DNA of 64,000 bases from Marsupella aquatica (Eukaryota > Marchantiophyta): positions 3,596,001 through 3,660,000 of the forward strand of contig OZ316899.1 in the NCBI GenBank assembly GCA_973895155.1, in the 5' to 3' direction. Position 1 is the stretch's first letter; each line of letters starts with the position of its first letter. The notes under the pieces were generated by a model. The model worked only from the letters and a program-made list of their open reading frames with translations, did no database searches and had not been told where the DNA came from. Below, piece after piece: positions 1-12,184 of this stretch. A program made the translations under genes and the position numbers.

Positions 1-621
1 AGACATCAATTATTCTCTTCCGCTGAAATGGGACGATCGATCGTAGTTACACGCAAGGACACGCAGGATGTTATCACGGTTATCGTTTCCCCTGAATCTC
101 AGTCAAGGAGAGTTTTGGATGAATACTTGGGGTTAAGATTTGATGTTTCAAAAGAGTGTATTCTTTCTATTTCCCTCCTCCCTAAGGATTTGAAGGGAAA
201 TACCATCTTCTATGATGTCGTTGATGGACTCAGGTTTTGGACGATGTATCCTGATAAAGTATACGAGGTCTTTGTTTTGGAAGATTTTGAAGCATCGGCA
301 GATATATGTCCTATTTCCGGTGGTGTTGATGTTGTCAATCTCTCAGACACTTTGGAAGACGAGGGGAAAAATTCTCCCCTTTCCTTTGATGTCCCAAAAA
401 GGATCCCAATGGATCCCTTGGTTGTGAAGATGGAGATTTGAGATGTTCCAATTGTATATCGGCAAAGTGCAATGGATACTATCCTAAAATCAAAGGGGCA
501 TAGCAAGTTATCTCGTTTCATTAGGGAGAACAATTTCATGCATCAGACAGTTCCCAACCTCCCGATGACATACAATGGGAATGTAGTGTTTGAGTTGCCT
601 CTAGTCCAGTCGATTGCATGA
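1..621 (+). pseudogene. Unrecognised exon, upstream part of a decayed gene
   Basis: One frame is open from the window edge to a TGA at 619-621, interrupted only by a TGA at 439-441, and the protein-like composition continues past that stop. The first ATG is at 28, but the frame is open upstream of it, so this is probably the 3' part of a longer exon. The product has a hydrophobic, beta-rich first half and an acidic stretch around residues 90-120. I recognise no domain. Position and decay style suggest it belongs with the exons at 1213-2737, but this is inference. Confidence 0.4.
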
Positions 622-1212
622 ATTTGAAAGGGGAACGACTGAAGGACACGGACCGCGGGAAGGATTGCTATTTGCGCGTCCAATAACATGTGGAACTCGA
701 ACATACATTACTCTGATATAATTCTATGCATGACGTCAAAACTCACCCATGACCCCTCTAATGAACCACCAGGCTGCATTTTCTGGAGAAGATCGATCCC
801 AGATCCTTCGCCTTTCACAGTCATCTTGAAGATGTGAGCACTTTCGTCTTGACATCCTTGGCCTGGAAGAAAATACCTATGAAGAAAGGGAAGTCTCACA
901 CACTTTTGCATCCGCACCAAATATTTGAGCTCACCTTAGTTTACCTTTTTGGTCCGTTACCAATGTTTTGTAATAGCTCCCGACGCTAATATGGAAAATG
1001 AGTACTCGGAGTCCAATGTCTTGTTACAGTATAGTAGCGCCAAGCGCTAGTGTGAACAAGGAGACTTTTGCAACTACAAACATGACATTGATGCAAGAGA
1101 TTTAATAGCGCCAGGGGCTACTAATAGTTAGAGTCCATATAGCATAAATACAAACTACACTTGTCGTGAATTACTGTAGTTGCTAAATATATTTATTCGT
1201 TTCCTATGACAG
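622..1212. other. Non-coding, probable intron
   Basis: No supported reading frame. A stretch at about 960-1130 contains several GCGCC/GCGCT-rich short inverted motifs such as TAGCGCCAAGCGCTAG. Similar GGGCGCTACTATTAGCAGC motifs occur inside the MITE copies at 25841 and 40561, so an old MITE relic is possible. A candidate 3' splice site (ATGACAG) lies at 1212/1213. Confidence 0.35.
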
Positions 1213-2737
1213 AGCAAGAGTGCTGAAGAGGCAGGTATGATTCCAAATTGTACTGGTTTGGAATTGGTCCATGCAGGCATGAAGGCGTGGCAAATGAAGA
1301 AGCGGGTTGGCCTCATGGAGGGATGCAAAACTGACCAAAACCGAGCTGTATGTCAGATTGTAGCTTATACTGCATGTGGTCAAGGATTACATTGGGGAAC
1401 TGGACCCACTATCTTTGAGCTGGCTTTCAGATCTGCGAACATGACAGGGTCTCCACGTCTATTTGAAGAAGCGACCAATCTCCTTCTTTCCAACGCAGCT
1501 GAATTTGATTTGGAAAGAACTGTTCCATTGAATGGAGACGTCATCACTCGATCGGTGAAAGGAAAAGGTAATGCAAGTGGGAATGTCTCGGCACAAGACT
1601 CTCACAAGCATGATACTATCCTTCTGACTTCACCAAATACAAGGGGTTTGAAGAGGAGAAACCTCCATTTTACAGACTCCGAGAAGATGTCTTCCATACC
1701 TTCTGCTGGTGGAAGTGGCGTCGTTAATTTGTCTCAAACTGAGAGTGAAGATTCTGAGGAGGTCGTCATCCTTGAGACACCCTCATGTCGAACGACAAGA
1801 TCTTTTATTCCTCCCGTCAGACATCAAGCTGAGGCCGCGCCTGAGGAATCTCTTCTCCCGATGGAAACTGACATAGCTCTAGGTCTATGGCAGCTCCGAC
1901 GAACTGCAAAACATGGTCTTGGTCCAGCTTGTAATGGGACGCTCGGTTGGAGAGGAAGCCGCGATGAATGTCAAAATCGAGTAAAGAAGGTTTTCCAAAT
2001 CCAGAAGGAGTTATCACAATAAATTTGTAAGAGGATGTAGACTTTTTAGAGGAGAACCTCATCCGGACCAGATATGGTTTTGCCCAAACAACAAATGTCA
2101 CAAAAGTTGGCCAAGAAGAGGTGTTTCAAACATTCCCAATATACCACCCGTTCTCCCCATTGCAAGAGGGACCAATCTCTAGGAGGGCAAGATCCAATTC
2201 TTGAGAAAACAAGGTCTAATTGGGACAGGAGAGGTAAGGAAAGGTCAGGAGCCAGCCCCGTTTGAGTTACGCATCGATGTGAATTTGTTCCAAGAGATGA
2301 TCAATTGAGCGGACCCAATTTTCAGATGTGGCTCTAGGAATGGAAGGAAGTGCTCGCAAAGAGTATGCGTGAATCTAACTCAAACACATTACAAGAAGAT
2401 TGAAGCATCCGAAATAGAAGTAATGAGACTCGTATGAGAGAGAGATGTCACGAGTGGGAATGCGTGGGGAAAGCAGTATTGTATCAGAACACATGAACAT
2501 GAGAGGACTGTTGCCTCTTATTGGGTGCAGATTTGTTGTTTCCCTTGCTGTTCATGTGAGGATTTCTATCGGAGGCACATTTATAGGAAACCTTACATGC
2601 CTTGCAAACATCTATATTGGGTATTCAGGACTGTGTTGAAGTTGAGTCTTCATGATTTGACACTATCTAGTCAACCAGTTCTGATATTGGGCGAAGTCCG
2701 TTACCTTCTTGATCGACAAAATGGAACAAACATGTAG
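1213..2737 (+). pseudogene. SWIM-type zinc-finger protein, decayed
   Basis: The first frame runs from a candidate acceptor at 1213 (first ATG 1237) to a TAA at 2020-2022. A second frame takes over near 1990 and continues to a TAG at 2735-2737 with in-frame stops at 2180-2182, 2306-2308 and 2435-2437. The first part has an acidic Ser/Glu tract around 1735-1785. The second part has a possible zinc-binding WFCPNNKCHKSWP segment. It ends with CSC, fifteen residues, then CKH followed by LYWVF, which matches the SWIM pattern CxCx(n)CxH (about 2549-2620). SWIM domains occur in MULE transposases and in other DNA-binding proteins. No DDE motif was found, so the family is open. Confidence 0.5.
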
Positions 2738-3815
2738 TCAATTTAGTGACATTCAACTGCTTTAATTGGCATTTGTCTTTTCTAATGGGCAGAAGATGTA
2801 CCCGTTTCTTATTCAAAAATATGTAGTGTCTGTTGCTAGCCAAAATTCGCAATAGATAGCAAACATATTGACTGTTAAATAAAGCGCGTTTTCTTATAAT
2901 GACCTCTATATTGCCTGTTATTTATCATTGAATGGTGGGCCCCATTATGTTAGCATTTCAGTGAGCGCTTATATGGTTGTTGTTTTTTAACATGGAGCCT
3001 TTTTTGTCAACTTTGAATAACCTAGAAAACTCGTACAAGTTCTTGTATGAGTAATTGAATTCCTCGTATGAGTAAATTTTTGCTCATACGAGCAGAAAAT
3101 TTGCTCGTAACAGCAAATCTATTTACTATTTGTTGTCACGGTGGTTATACCCAATACTAGGCGCATTGGAAAGGGAGAACTTCAATTTACGATTGTAAGG
3201 GGCAACATCTAGCAAAGGGGAAGCAAAAGTGCTAAACTTGCACCATGGCAAAGGGGACATGAAGCACAAAATCAAAGCATGACCGACAGGGGGAAGAAGC
3301 ACAGTAGGTGGACAGAGAATGCACAACTATCCAAGATACCTCAGAGACAAAGCGTATTGCAATGCAAATGTAATGGTAGCAGGTAAAGGCAGTGGTGTTG
3401 CAGCAACTCCCTTCGTAGCTCTAGCCAAAGGCGCAGAGCAAAACTCTCGTTCACGTTGCAGCTCCAACTTGCAGGACGGTTAGCATTGCCCAAGTGCGCG
3501 CAGCTTGAGCTACCTTTCACCTGGTTCTTCCCTATAGATGACAACCCGCGGCCAAAGCTAGTCCCAAACGCAAATGCCTCCCTATTCACAGTGCACAGCT
3601 TTGAATCAGTCCCACCGTCCTCACCGATTAGTCCCACCTTGCAAATGGCTTGCGGATGGAATGCAGAGACTAAGCGCAAGAGACCGGGCCACACTCCATC
3701 CACACTGCAAAGATGGGAAGCAACACACACAACCTTCAAGAAACATAGGCGTAGCGGTCCTCAACTCCTTCACCCTAAAATGCAGCAGTGACCTCGTAGC
3801 GACCTCATAGATCAG
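2738..3815. other. Intergenic, AT-rich; no gene seen
   Basis: Several short open frames overlap on both strands between 3126 and 3800 without any recognisable domain or codon-like bias. A hairpin lies at 3063-3092. I see nothing else that I can support. Confidence 0.5.
3063..3092. repeat. Perfect 10-bp inverted repeat (hairpin)
   Basis: CTCGTATGAG at 3063-3072 is followed after ten bases by its reverse complement CTCATACGAG at 3083-3092. A weaker partial copy (CTCGTACAAG, CTTGTATGAG) lies just upstream at about 3029-3050. Its role is unknown; it may be a relic of an inverted-repeat element. Confidence 0.6.
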
Positions 3816-4219
3816 CCTATTCATTAAAAGTGTATTATTATTTGATTTATGTACATTTGGGCAATGAAAAGTGTACTTTTGGGCTTGGAAAAGTGTACAT
3901 TTGGCCAATAAAAAGTGTACATTTGGGGCTAGAAAAGTGTACAATTGGCCTAAAGAGTGTACATTTGGACAATGAAAAGTGTAAATTTGAACATCAAAAT
4001 AGGTACATTTGGCTTTAAAAGTGTACATTTGAGTACATTTGACCTAGAAAGTGTACATTTGAGTGAAAAATGCATACATTTGGCTTAAAAAGTGTACATT
4101 TAAGTGCATTTGGTCTAGAAAGTGTAGCTTTTAGTGCAACAAAGTGTACATTTGGCCTAAAAAGTGTACATTTGCCTACCAACTCTTATTATAATCATTT
4201 TAAAGAAAGGAATGAATAG
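3816..4219. mobile_element. Inverted-repeat element with GTGTACATTTGG array, copy 1
   Basis: The left end is CCTATTCATTAAAAGTGTATT and the right end is a decayed AATGAATAG at 4211-4219. Between them is an array of about 15 imperfect units of roughly 20 bp, each built on AAAGTGTACATTTGG with variable spacers. The same ends and the same internal unit occur at 55455-55790, so this is one family of small non-autonomous elements with internal tandem repeats. It has no coding capacity. The target duplication is not visible in this copy. Confidence 0.7.
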
Positions 4220-4424
4220 AAAAATATTTTTAATTATGTAGAAAAAGCAAACATTCATATTCATAATGATCAAAAGTTTAGAAAATGAGGAGATAGTATC
4301 ACATTAAAACTATTAGAATAGTAAATAACTAGTACGTAAATTACTATGTTTGAAGAGTGACTATCTTAGTTACATAAAAACTAGTAACTATCTATTTAAT
4401 TATTATAGCTTCTAACAACTAAGT

Positions 4425-5403
4425 CTACTTGTCCATCCTTTGAAGATAATTTTGGACAGTTTGTAGAACATTTTGAGGGATCTTCAAACCTCTGTCCGCC
4501 ATGTTTTCTTCTTTCATTCCAGATTTAAAACCATACATTGCAGAATTTGCATACTGCCAATGTTGAGTATTCTCACCAAACCCTGGATCTTGTTCCCATG
4601 TCTCAGTGGACAGGAAACAATTTAGATACCGCGCACTCTCAGTCACATCAAGTTTAGAGTGTTTAGGCCTCCACCATTCAACTGGGAACATTGGAGCATA
4701 TTGTTGAGGTAGAGAAGGGTTTGTTGAAGATGTTGTTGGGACTTCATGCTTTGGGTCCACCAAACCCAAAGCTCTCACCAACCAGAAATGACCTCCACCA
4801 TTTTTATTCTCCCAGTCATCCTCGGGTCAAAGAAATACAAATTTTCCTTCACAAATATCCTGTAAAGGAATCCATCGTCCTTGTTCTCTCTCAGCTCGAG
4901 ATCCAAGAAATGGTGCTGCTTGATCTTCCATCTCTTCCAAGACCTCATTTTGAAGAGCCGTCATCTCTTCATTCTCCTCATCTTCACTTGGAGGACCACT
5001 TTGTTCCGGTTGGTTGACCTTGTAACCAGTGCCGTGGTTAGTCTTAGGCCAAAATCTGTTTTTCAAGGGAAATTGAGTACTTCCCTCCCCTTCTAGTGCG
5101 AGGCCATTTGTCAACAACTCCACAATTCTCTCCCAATATTTCACAAGAGGAAATCTTTCCTTATATGCTATAGATGTCTCATCAGTGCAACTCCTTCTCA
5201 AAAATCAAGGTACTTGTTAAGAAATGGGATAATCTCTTCAGATTTTTGTGTATCTCTCCAATGGATTTAGCTAAGGGCTCTCCACTAGGTAAAAGAAGAG
5301 AATTTGTTGTCAGATCTGTTGCCCAAATGCACCTTCCACCAACTGGAGCCCAAGCTTGCTTTACATGGGACTTATACTGAAATATTGGTACATTATCTCT
5401 CAT
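4425..5403 (-). pseudogene. Unrecognised decayed gene
   Basis: On the minus strand a frame starts at an ATG at 5403 and stops at 5182. The neighbouring frame opens at 5201 and runs to a TAG at 4425-4427 with one in-frame TGA near 4824. Together they would give about 320 residues, with a central acidic segment (PSEDEENEEM), Trp-rich stretches and a C-terminal helical part. I recognise no family. The start overlaps the stop of the last gypsy1 ORF, so it could be a further downstream ORF of that element or the gene next to its insertion point. The frameshift and stop argue against function. Confidence 0.4.
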
Positions 5404-6832
5404 AGAGAAAAGATGACAGTTTGATTCTTCAAACTGTCAATCTGGTTCCGGAGTCGTGCAATCTCGGCCTCGTTCCCAGCTTTGGCCTGCTCGGCTAGGG
5501 CGGTAAGGGCGTGCGCCTTTGCTAACAAATCATCAGCGGCTGCAACCTTGGGTCGTAGTTGCAGAAGCTCAACCTCTTGAGCCGCAACTTTGTTCTTTAA
5601 GTAGACGGACTCCACCCGGTACCGCTCTATCCTCTGAAGGGCCTCTGACTGGGCCCGACCTGCCTTTACTGTGGCAACTAACTCCTGATTGAAGAAACAG
5701 GCTACCTTCTGGGCCATGAACTCCCCGGTATCCCGGGCAATTTGATGAGAGAAATCTCCCAGAAGCCCGTTCAGAAATGTACCCGGTACAAAGAGTTCCA
5801 GGTTGTGCCTGTCCGGAGTTGGGCACGGGCAGATGTCAACACGCGCGGGGGCCGGGGCAGTGACGTCCAGCCCTGGGGACGTAATGTTGGAAGGGGCTGG
5901 AGTGTCCTCCTGCAGCAATGTTCGGTTCTCCGGAATAGCCACCGGTGGGTCTTTGGGAGACCCGCCCTCGGGTAAGACCTCCGCCGTACCGACTTCTGTA
6001 CTTAGCCCGGCCTGTTGGATCGCATCAACGGTTGCGACAACCGACCCATCCGGTACCTCCTCGGTTACGACTACAGCTACTTGTGGAGGTGGGGTGGGTG
6101 AAGCTGGCGTGTCCGCTGGACTTCGGGCCTCGGGTTGGGGCCGTCTCTCCAAGGCCGGAAAAACCCACCTAGCTGGGACCAGCTTTGTAACGTTGACACG
6201 GGGAAGGGTTCGTCGATCAAACCGAGCGTACCACTCAAGAATGATCTCGATGTGGCTAGCGAAATACGCCTTCCCGCCAATGTATAGCGTCTTCCTTCGC
6301 CGCTCCATCTCTTCATGGAATTTCTTAGCGAAGTACGACGCCCACTTCCTAGGTCGATAGTTCTCAACCTGGATAACCTGGGCGGCGGAGATCTCCCCCC
6401 GGGGTTCCATCATGTGGAGGGCATACCTCTGGAACTCCAGTCGCTCAGCTATCTCGGGGATGAGGCAGGTCCTCATCACAAACCCGTTGTCCACTGCTCC
6501 TTCCGAGGGAAAACTTGAGGATTGGTTTAGGGTTTAAACCCTAAACCCTAAACCTTGCCCCCGGGAGCCCGTGATTCGACTCGATGGTCACCTTCGGGTA
6601 ATCCAAAGATCATCCTGAGCCGTTCTTCCGTGAGGGACATATTCCTTCCCCGCACCCGAGTATGCTGACGTGTATCATCATAATTCTTGACGAATTCTGT
6701 CATGTCCTCCCCGTAGTACCTGCAAGTGTTCCAGGGCAGAGCGGCGAGGTGCTCGAATCCCTAAGTCTTCAGGTACACCGCATGCTTGGGATGGAGGATG
6801 TTCTTATGCACGTTTTCCCCCATGCGGTGCAT
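5400..6832 (-). pseudogene. Gypsy1 second downstream ORF with C-terminal coiled coil
   Basis: An ATG at 6830-6832 opens a frame with one TAG at 6761-6763. It reaches a 31-bp telomere-like insert at 6524-6554, after which the reading frame changes and continues from 6494 to the stop at 5400. The N-terminal part contains an RGRNMSLTEERLR segment. The C-terminal half is Pro-rich and then a heptad-like coiled coil (about residues 270-360 of the last frame). The position downstream of integrase on the same strand matches additional ORFs of Tat-like elements. Function unknown. Confidence 0.5.
6524..6554. repeat. Head-to-head telomere-like repeats
   Basis: One and a half TTTAGGG units meet inverted CCCTAAA units through TTTAAA, giving a 31-bp near-palindrome. 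The repeat type is the plant telomere heptamer. It sits inside the gypsy1 downstream ORF and coincides with a change of frame there. Confidence 0.75.
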
Positions 6833-7099
6833 TGTTACCTTGGCCACGGCTACCTGGAACCACGGCCACGGCTACCTTGGCCACGGCTACCTAGTAACCT
6901 GGATGCAGTGGCGAGTTCCTTCCTCTTCTTCCCCCGTGACTGGCTCGGGGAAGGTGACACCTCCCCATCCTCTCGATCGGGCATAGGTAGTACTACCGCC
7001 GTTAGTATTGGTCCCAGGGCGGCCACGGTCACCGTGTTGTCTGCTGGAGCCGCTCCTTGGGTCCGAGCATGGGGAGGGGATGATGCAGTGTCGGCCCCC

Positions 7100-7785
7100 T
7101 GAGTGTTTACTCCTCTGGGCCGCTTGAGCAAGGGTGGGGTAGCCTCGTCATCGTCGCTAAGGTCCACAGCGTTGATGATGGAGCGTACTTGTATTGCTGG
7201 CGGGGCGATCGGCGGTGGGGGTTGGCTAGGCTGAGGCTGAGACTGAAGCTGAGCCTGAAGCTGAGCCTGAGTCTACGTTGGTACGGGTACGGGTATGGGG
7301 TCCACTGGGCTGGCGCCGGTGGTTGCGGGTCTAGTTCCCATGAAGCTCTGCAGGTGCTGGTAGAAGTTCTCCGAAGCAAGTGCGGACGACCTTGTCGAAC
7401 AGGTAGTGGTGGACTCGCTGTTGATGATAGCCCGAACCTGAGCAGGGATGTGGTCGAAGTGATGTCGTTGCAAGTCGATCGTACCCGGGATATTGAAGAC
7501 CTCGTCCGGAAGCCGAAGCAATGCTTCCCAGAAACCGATATATTTGTCTCCGTTGAAGAAGTAGCCAGATACCTCTGCTGGTCGGTAAAGCTTGCTCTGA
7601 GACGGGTAGTCAAAGTTAAGGATGTAGTGGTGTCGTCCTGCTAGGCGGATGGCTCTCTCGTACTCGCGTTCGATTTTGTATCGGTGCGGGTTGGCGTGTT
7701 TCAATGAGTCGGCCAAGTGCCTTCTGGTAGATAGGAACTGCGTCCAGAATCGAATGGCCAAGCTGGAGAGGATCGTGTGCAACAT
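7100..7785 (-). pseudogene. Gypsy1 first downstream ORF
   Basis: An ORF of 170 codons starts at 7785 and ends at a TAG at about 7273. After a Gln/Pro/Ser-rich low-complexity stretch made of 12-bp direct repeats (about 7230-7275), a second frame gives an acidic LSDDDE segment and a basic RGKKRKE segment near 6925. The N-terminal part is helical and basic. No known domain is recognised. It probably represents a single additional ORF broken by a stop and a frameshift. Confidence 0.4.
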
Positions 7786-7867
7786 TCAGAGGAGATAGTA
7801 GTGGCGACTTAGAGCGAACGAGAGAGCTGGGGTCGAAGCTGGCGCGTGGACTGATGGACTGGTGCAC

Positions 7868-8219
7868 TCCAAAGGGTCGGCTCCCTTTTTATACCTTGAG
7901 GGCTTGCCGATCCCCCGACATCTCCTCGACGCCCATAGGCTGAACCGCTCACGCTTGTGGTGTACCGGCCACTCCGCCGGTCTGAGTCAGCGCGTGTCAG
8001 TGGCCGCTTCCTTAAGTTCGTTATACGGACCCAAGGGAGGGGCCCCTCCACGCTCGTAACCCGGGTGTGCGAATAGCGACCCGTCGCCAGTCCGAACCTG
8101 AATTCCCCCTTATTGCCTAATGATGTCCTACCCATAATGATTACCTAAATACTGTCGTTATGCTAACAATAGCGGCCTAAGACACTCCTAACGCGCGTGC
8201 TGAGCGCAGTTAGACCGAA
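7868..8219. other. Gypsy1 spacer between integrase and extra ORFs
   Basis: GC-rich, no supported reading frame. The stretch could hold the promoter or splice acceptor of the downstream ORF, but no specific site is visible. Confidence 0.35.
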
Positions 8220-9866
8220 TCACTCATTAACCGCTGTACCGGCGGCGTCACATAGCTCCCTGCTTAATTGTGAAGCGTCCTCGCGAACATCACTCACGGC
8301 GTCGTCATCTTGATGGTGGTACTTTTTTACACGATCGTAGCTGATTCGCGTGGGGAGTAAATCGCCGGCATACGTTGCAAGCTCCAAAGATCCGTTACGG
8401 TAGATCTGATTGACAAGGAAGGGCCCTAACCACCGGGTATGAAGCTTCCCTGGAAACTGCATGTACCTACTATCGTACAGAAGGACTAGATCGCCTGCCA
8501 CGACGTCGACCCTCCGTAGTCCTTTGTCGTGCTGCTTCTTCGAAGTTGCCCGTTTCTTCACGACGTGTCGAGCTGCTAGTAGCCGTGCTTCTTCTAGGGC
8601 TTCAATCTGATAAGCTCGGTCTGACAAACTTTCAGGTTCGGGTAAGCGATCCCGAATGCTGACTCGTGGAGTGTGTACTTCAAACTCGACGGGTACCAAC
8701 GAATGTTGGCCGAACACGAGAAAGTACGGGCTGTGACTCGTAGTACTTTTGTAAGCGAGATTATACGAGTACACCGCTGCGTACAACTTATCATCCCAAT
8801 CCATTTTGTGCGCCGCTACCGTCTTGTTGAGGATTTTCCCAATGATACCATTGGCTCTCTCTGTCATCCCGTTGGCCTTAGGATGATACGGGGTAGTCTT
8901 GCGGTGCTTGACTAGGTAACGCTCCGTAAGCTGGGCTACGGTGTCATTGAGGAAGTGGGTTCCACGGTCGCTTACCAATTCTAAGGGTGAGCCAAATCGG
9001 GTGAAAATCTGTTCATATAAGAACCTGGCGCTGGTTGCGGCGTCGTCCTTCACCGTAGCCCGTGCTTCGACCCACTTGGTGGAGTAATCAATAGCTAGCA
9101 GGATGTACCTGCATCTTTGTCTTCGGGTAATGGGAGTAAATGGCCCGATTAAATCAATACCCCACTTTTCGAACGGTGCTAATGGAAGTACGGACGTGAG
9201 AGGGTGATGATGAGCTCATCTCGGGGCCCCAGCCCGTTGACACAGGTCACAGCCCTTGATGAAGCGTTGTACATCCCGATGCAACGTAGGCCACCAATAT
9301 CCGGAGTCCAGAATCTTTTGGGCTGATGTGATAGCCGCGAAATGGCCTCCAGCTTCTTCTTCATGCAAGGCCCGCATCACGATAAGCGTCTCCTTATACT
9401 CCAAGCAGCGTCGTAACTTCCCATTAACTCCTTCCTTATGTAGGTGACCCTGTACCATGACGTAAGGCCCGGCTTTCCGTAGAAACACAGCGGCGGCTTC
9501 CTGATTGATGCCGTCAGGGATGCGACCTGTCAAGAGGAAGGTGATAATTGAGCCGTACCACGTTGGCGTCCCCGCCCCTACGTGGAACAACTCCTCATCC
9601 GGAAAAATATCATCAATTGGCTGATCGACTGGTACGCCGTCCAGCCTTGAAAAGAAGTCGGCATTGAGGTGTGCCTTTCCGGGCCGAACCCGAACTTCGT
9701 AGTTAAATTCCTGGAGAAGTAGCACCCACCGGGCTATCCGTCCCGTCACGTCCACTTTGTTGACCATGTACTTCAGGCTATCATGATCCGTGTGGAATAT
9801 GACCTTGTAGCCTAGCAGATAGTGTCGGAACTTTTTACACGAGTAGATTATTCCCAGGCTTCTCAA
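8220..9866 (-). pseudogene. Gypsy1 RNase H C-terminal part and integrase
   Basis: The frame begins at about 9866, one frameshift after the reverse transcriptase frame, and runs to 8220 with one in-frame TGA at 9213-9215. It contains the end of RNase H (FHTDHDSLKYM), an HHCC integrase zinc finger (GHFAAI...CDLC, about 9230-9330), then the integrase core with the Asp of GIDLIGPF, the Asp of VSDRGTHF and a downstream Glu. A C-terminal GPF/Y-like module (RWLGPFLV) follows. There is no chromodomain. The product would insert element cDNA into the genome, but the stop makes this copy inactive. Confidence 0.85.
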
Positions 9867-12184
9867 TCAGTGGGGGAATAATTCTTTTCGGCTGTGAATA
9901 ATTGATGGCTAGCAAAGTAGATGGGGTGGTCGCGTCCGTTCTCATCAAGCTGACTGAGCACGGATCCAATACAGAACCCTGACACATCGACATACACGTG
10001 GAACTCCTTATTCCAGTCCGGAGTGACCATGATAGGTGCGGTGGTGAGTCTTTTACGGAGTTCTTCGAAAGCAATCCGTCTCCTGGGTGTCTCCTCGATC
10101 ACCGCATCCTTTTTCATCATCTCAGTCAAGGGCAGCGCTATTTTAGCAAAGTCTTTAATAAACCGATGGTAATACCCTACACAGCCCAAGAAGGATCGTA
10201 CCACTTTTTGATCTACGGGAAACACCACCGCCATCCAGGCCACGACCTTCTCTTGGTCCACCTCGATACCCCGTTTGGACACACAATGCCCGAGTAATAC
10301 TCCCTCCTCTACCCTGAAAAAACATTTAGCGGGATGTAGTTTAAGGTTAACCTCTCGGCATCGTTGGAACGTACGTCTTAGGTGTTCGGGGTGCATGGCG
10401 ACAGTTCCAAAGATGGCAAAGTCGTCGATAAATATCTCTAGAAATTCCCGTAGGAAGTCATGGAAGATATTCATCATGAGTCGCTGAAACATGGCCGGAG
10501 CGTTACACAATCCGAACGGCATTCTCCGAAATGCGAAAGTCCCCCATTCCGTAGTGAACGTTGTTTTGAGCTGATCCGAGAGGCGAATCCAGATTTGGTT
10601 ATAACCCAAATACCCGTCAAGGAATGTATAAATTTCATTTTGGGCTACCATATCTAGAACCATATCCGTGAATGGTAACGGGTAATGGTCTTTTCGGGTT
10701 GCGTCGTTCAGCTTACGATAGTCCTGACAAATCCGGATCTTAGGTTTTCCGTCCGTTCCTCCTTTTTTCGGTACAATGACGATGGGAGAGACCCAGTCGC
10801 TGGCCATTACCGGGTAGATGATATCTGCGGCGAGGAGATGATCAATTTCCTCCTTCACTAAGATGGAGTACCTTGGGTTCATGCGATGTTGTCGTTGCCG
10901 TACTGCATGGGCCCCCAGATTCAAATCGATCGTGTGTTCTCCTAACTCGGGGGAGACTCCTGTTAAATCGTGATGGCTCCATGCAAACACATCTTCATAT
11001 TCCTTGAGCAAAGCTTGGATGGATTTTTCAGCCTCCCCTGTCAGAGCGTGGCCCAGGTTAAAAGATTTGTCCATCCCAATGGTGTACTTCCGGTAGTGCT
11101 CCTTCCTGATGACTTCAACCTGGTTTCGCAGGCTCGGGTCCAGGCTCGCATCAAGCTCAGCTAACCAAACTCCTCCGTACATGGGTGGAACCGGGATTGG
11201 TCTCGGGATTGGAGTTACTTCCTCCAATTGCGGAATGGACGGATCCCATGAGACTCGTTTCTTATGTCTCGGTCTCGAGTTTTCGGCCTCGGGCGGTTGT
11301 TGGGCTGGTTCGTGGTCACGAGGCTCTGTAACGGTAGAAGCAGCCTCGGCTCCCTGCTTAGCTGGAGCCGTGTCCTCCGTCTCGACGAGTTGTTCATGCG
11401 TTTCCTCATCCCCGACAGTAGATGTGCTTGGGGTGGACTCAATGGCAGCCCTCGGGTAATTTAGGAGATATGTTTCGTGGGTTGCTTCAACTCCGAAGAC
11501 ATCTTCCTCGGACAGGGACGAGATGAGTTCAATCATATTGAGTTCCTCTTCCTCTGAGGTCTCCGAATCATATTCCTTGGGTCCTTGTGGGGTTTCTCCA
11601 TGATAATCGTCCATTGCCCATGATACCCGTATGGTGGGTGTCCCGAACCGTAGCTCCTTCTTTCCCCAATCCGTGACCACACGGCCACCGTACAACCACG
11701 GTCTGCCTAGGAGGACCGGATAAGAGGAGAGCCGAACCGGCCTCATGACTAGGAAGTTGAGATAGAACTCCACCCCTCCTACCAGAGTGAGTACCCGTGT
11801 AAGCGTGCCCAATGGAAGTACCCTTGCCCCGTTTGCTAATCTGATAGCTCGGGCTGTGGGTTGATACGTGAGGTATCCTAACTTGACTGACGTCTCTTCC
11901 GTCATGATGTTGACTCCCGCTCCTCCGTCTACGAGAACCATCCTGATGGTACAATTATTAATTTCAATCGAGATGTCCGGCGCTCCCAGGTCCTCGCATA
12001 TCATGTTGCAATCCGCGGTCCCAACTTGGGGTAGTCGTCTCCGTCGTCGACCCGTAAGCAACTCCCTCAGTTGCCGTCTGTACTATGGATTGTTTTGCAG
12101 CAGTTGTCCTACCGTTGCTGTAACCGGGCAACTCTTCACGTCCTCCTTAATATCATAGTCCTCCTTCTTTTCTTCCTTCGGCTG
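9863..12184 (-). pseudogene. Gypsy1 protease and reverse transcriptase
   Basis: The frame is continuous with the zinc-knuckle region upstream and holds a TAG near 12087. The retropepsin-type active site is VLVDGGAGVN near 11920. The reverse transcriptase follows: DYRKLNDATRKDHYPLP, then RRMPFGLCNAPAMFQRLM and the catalytic FIDDF at 10412-10433, then the connection domain and start of RNase H (HVYVDVSG). A basic and Pro/Glu-rich linker lies between protease and RT. The frame ends at 9863, where RNase H moves to another frame. Confidence 0.9.

Noticed and set aside
3341-3810. Overlapping ORFs on both strands of more than 100 codons
   Set aside because: No domain, no consistent codon character, and the two strands overlap fully. 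They look like chance frames in C-rich sequence.
3816-4219. CRISPR-like array
   Set aside because: Units are about 20 bp, AT-rich, irregularly spaced and lack unique spacers. The inverted ends show an eukaryotic transposable element.
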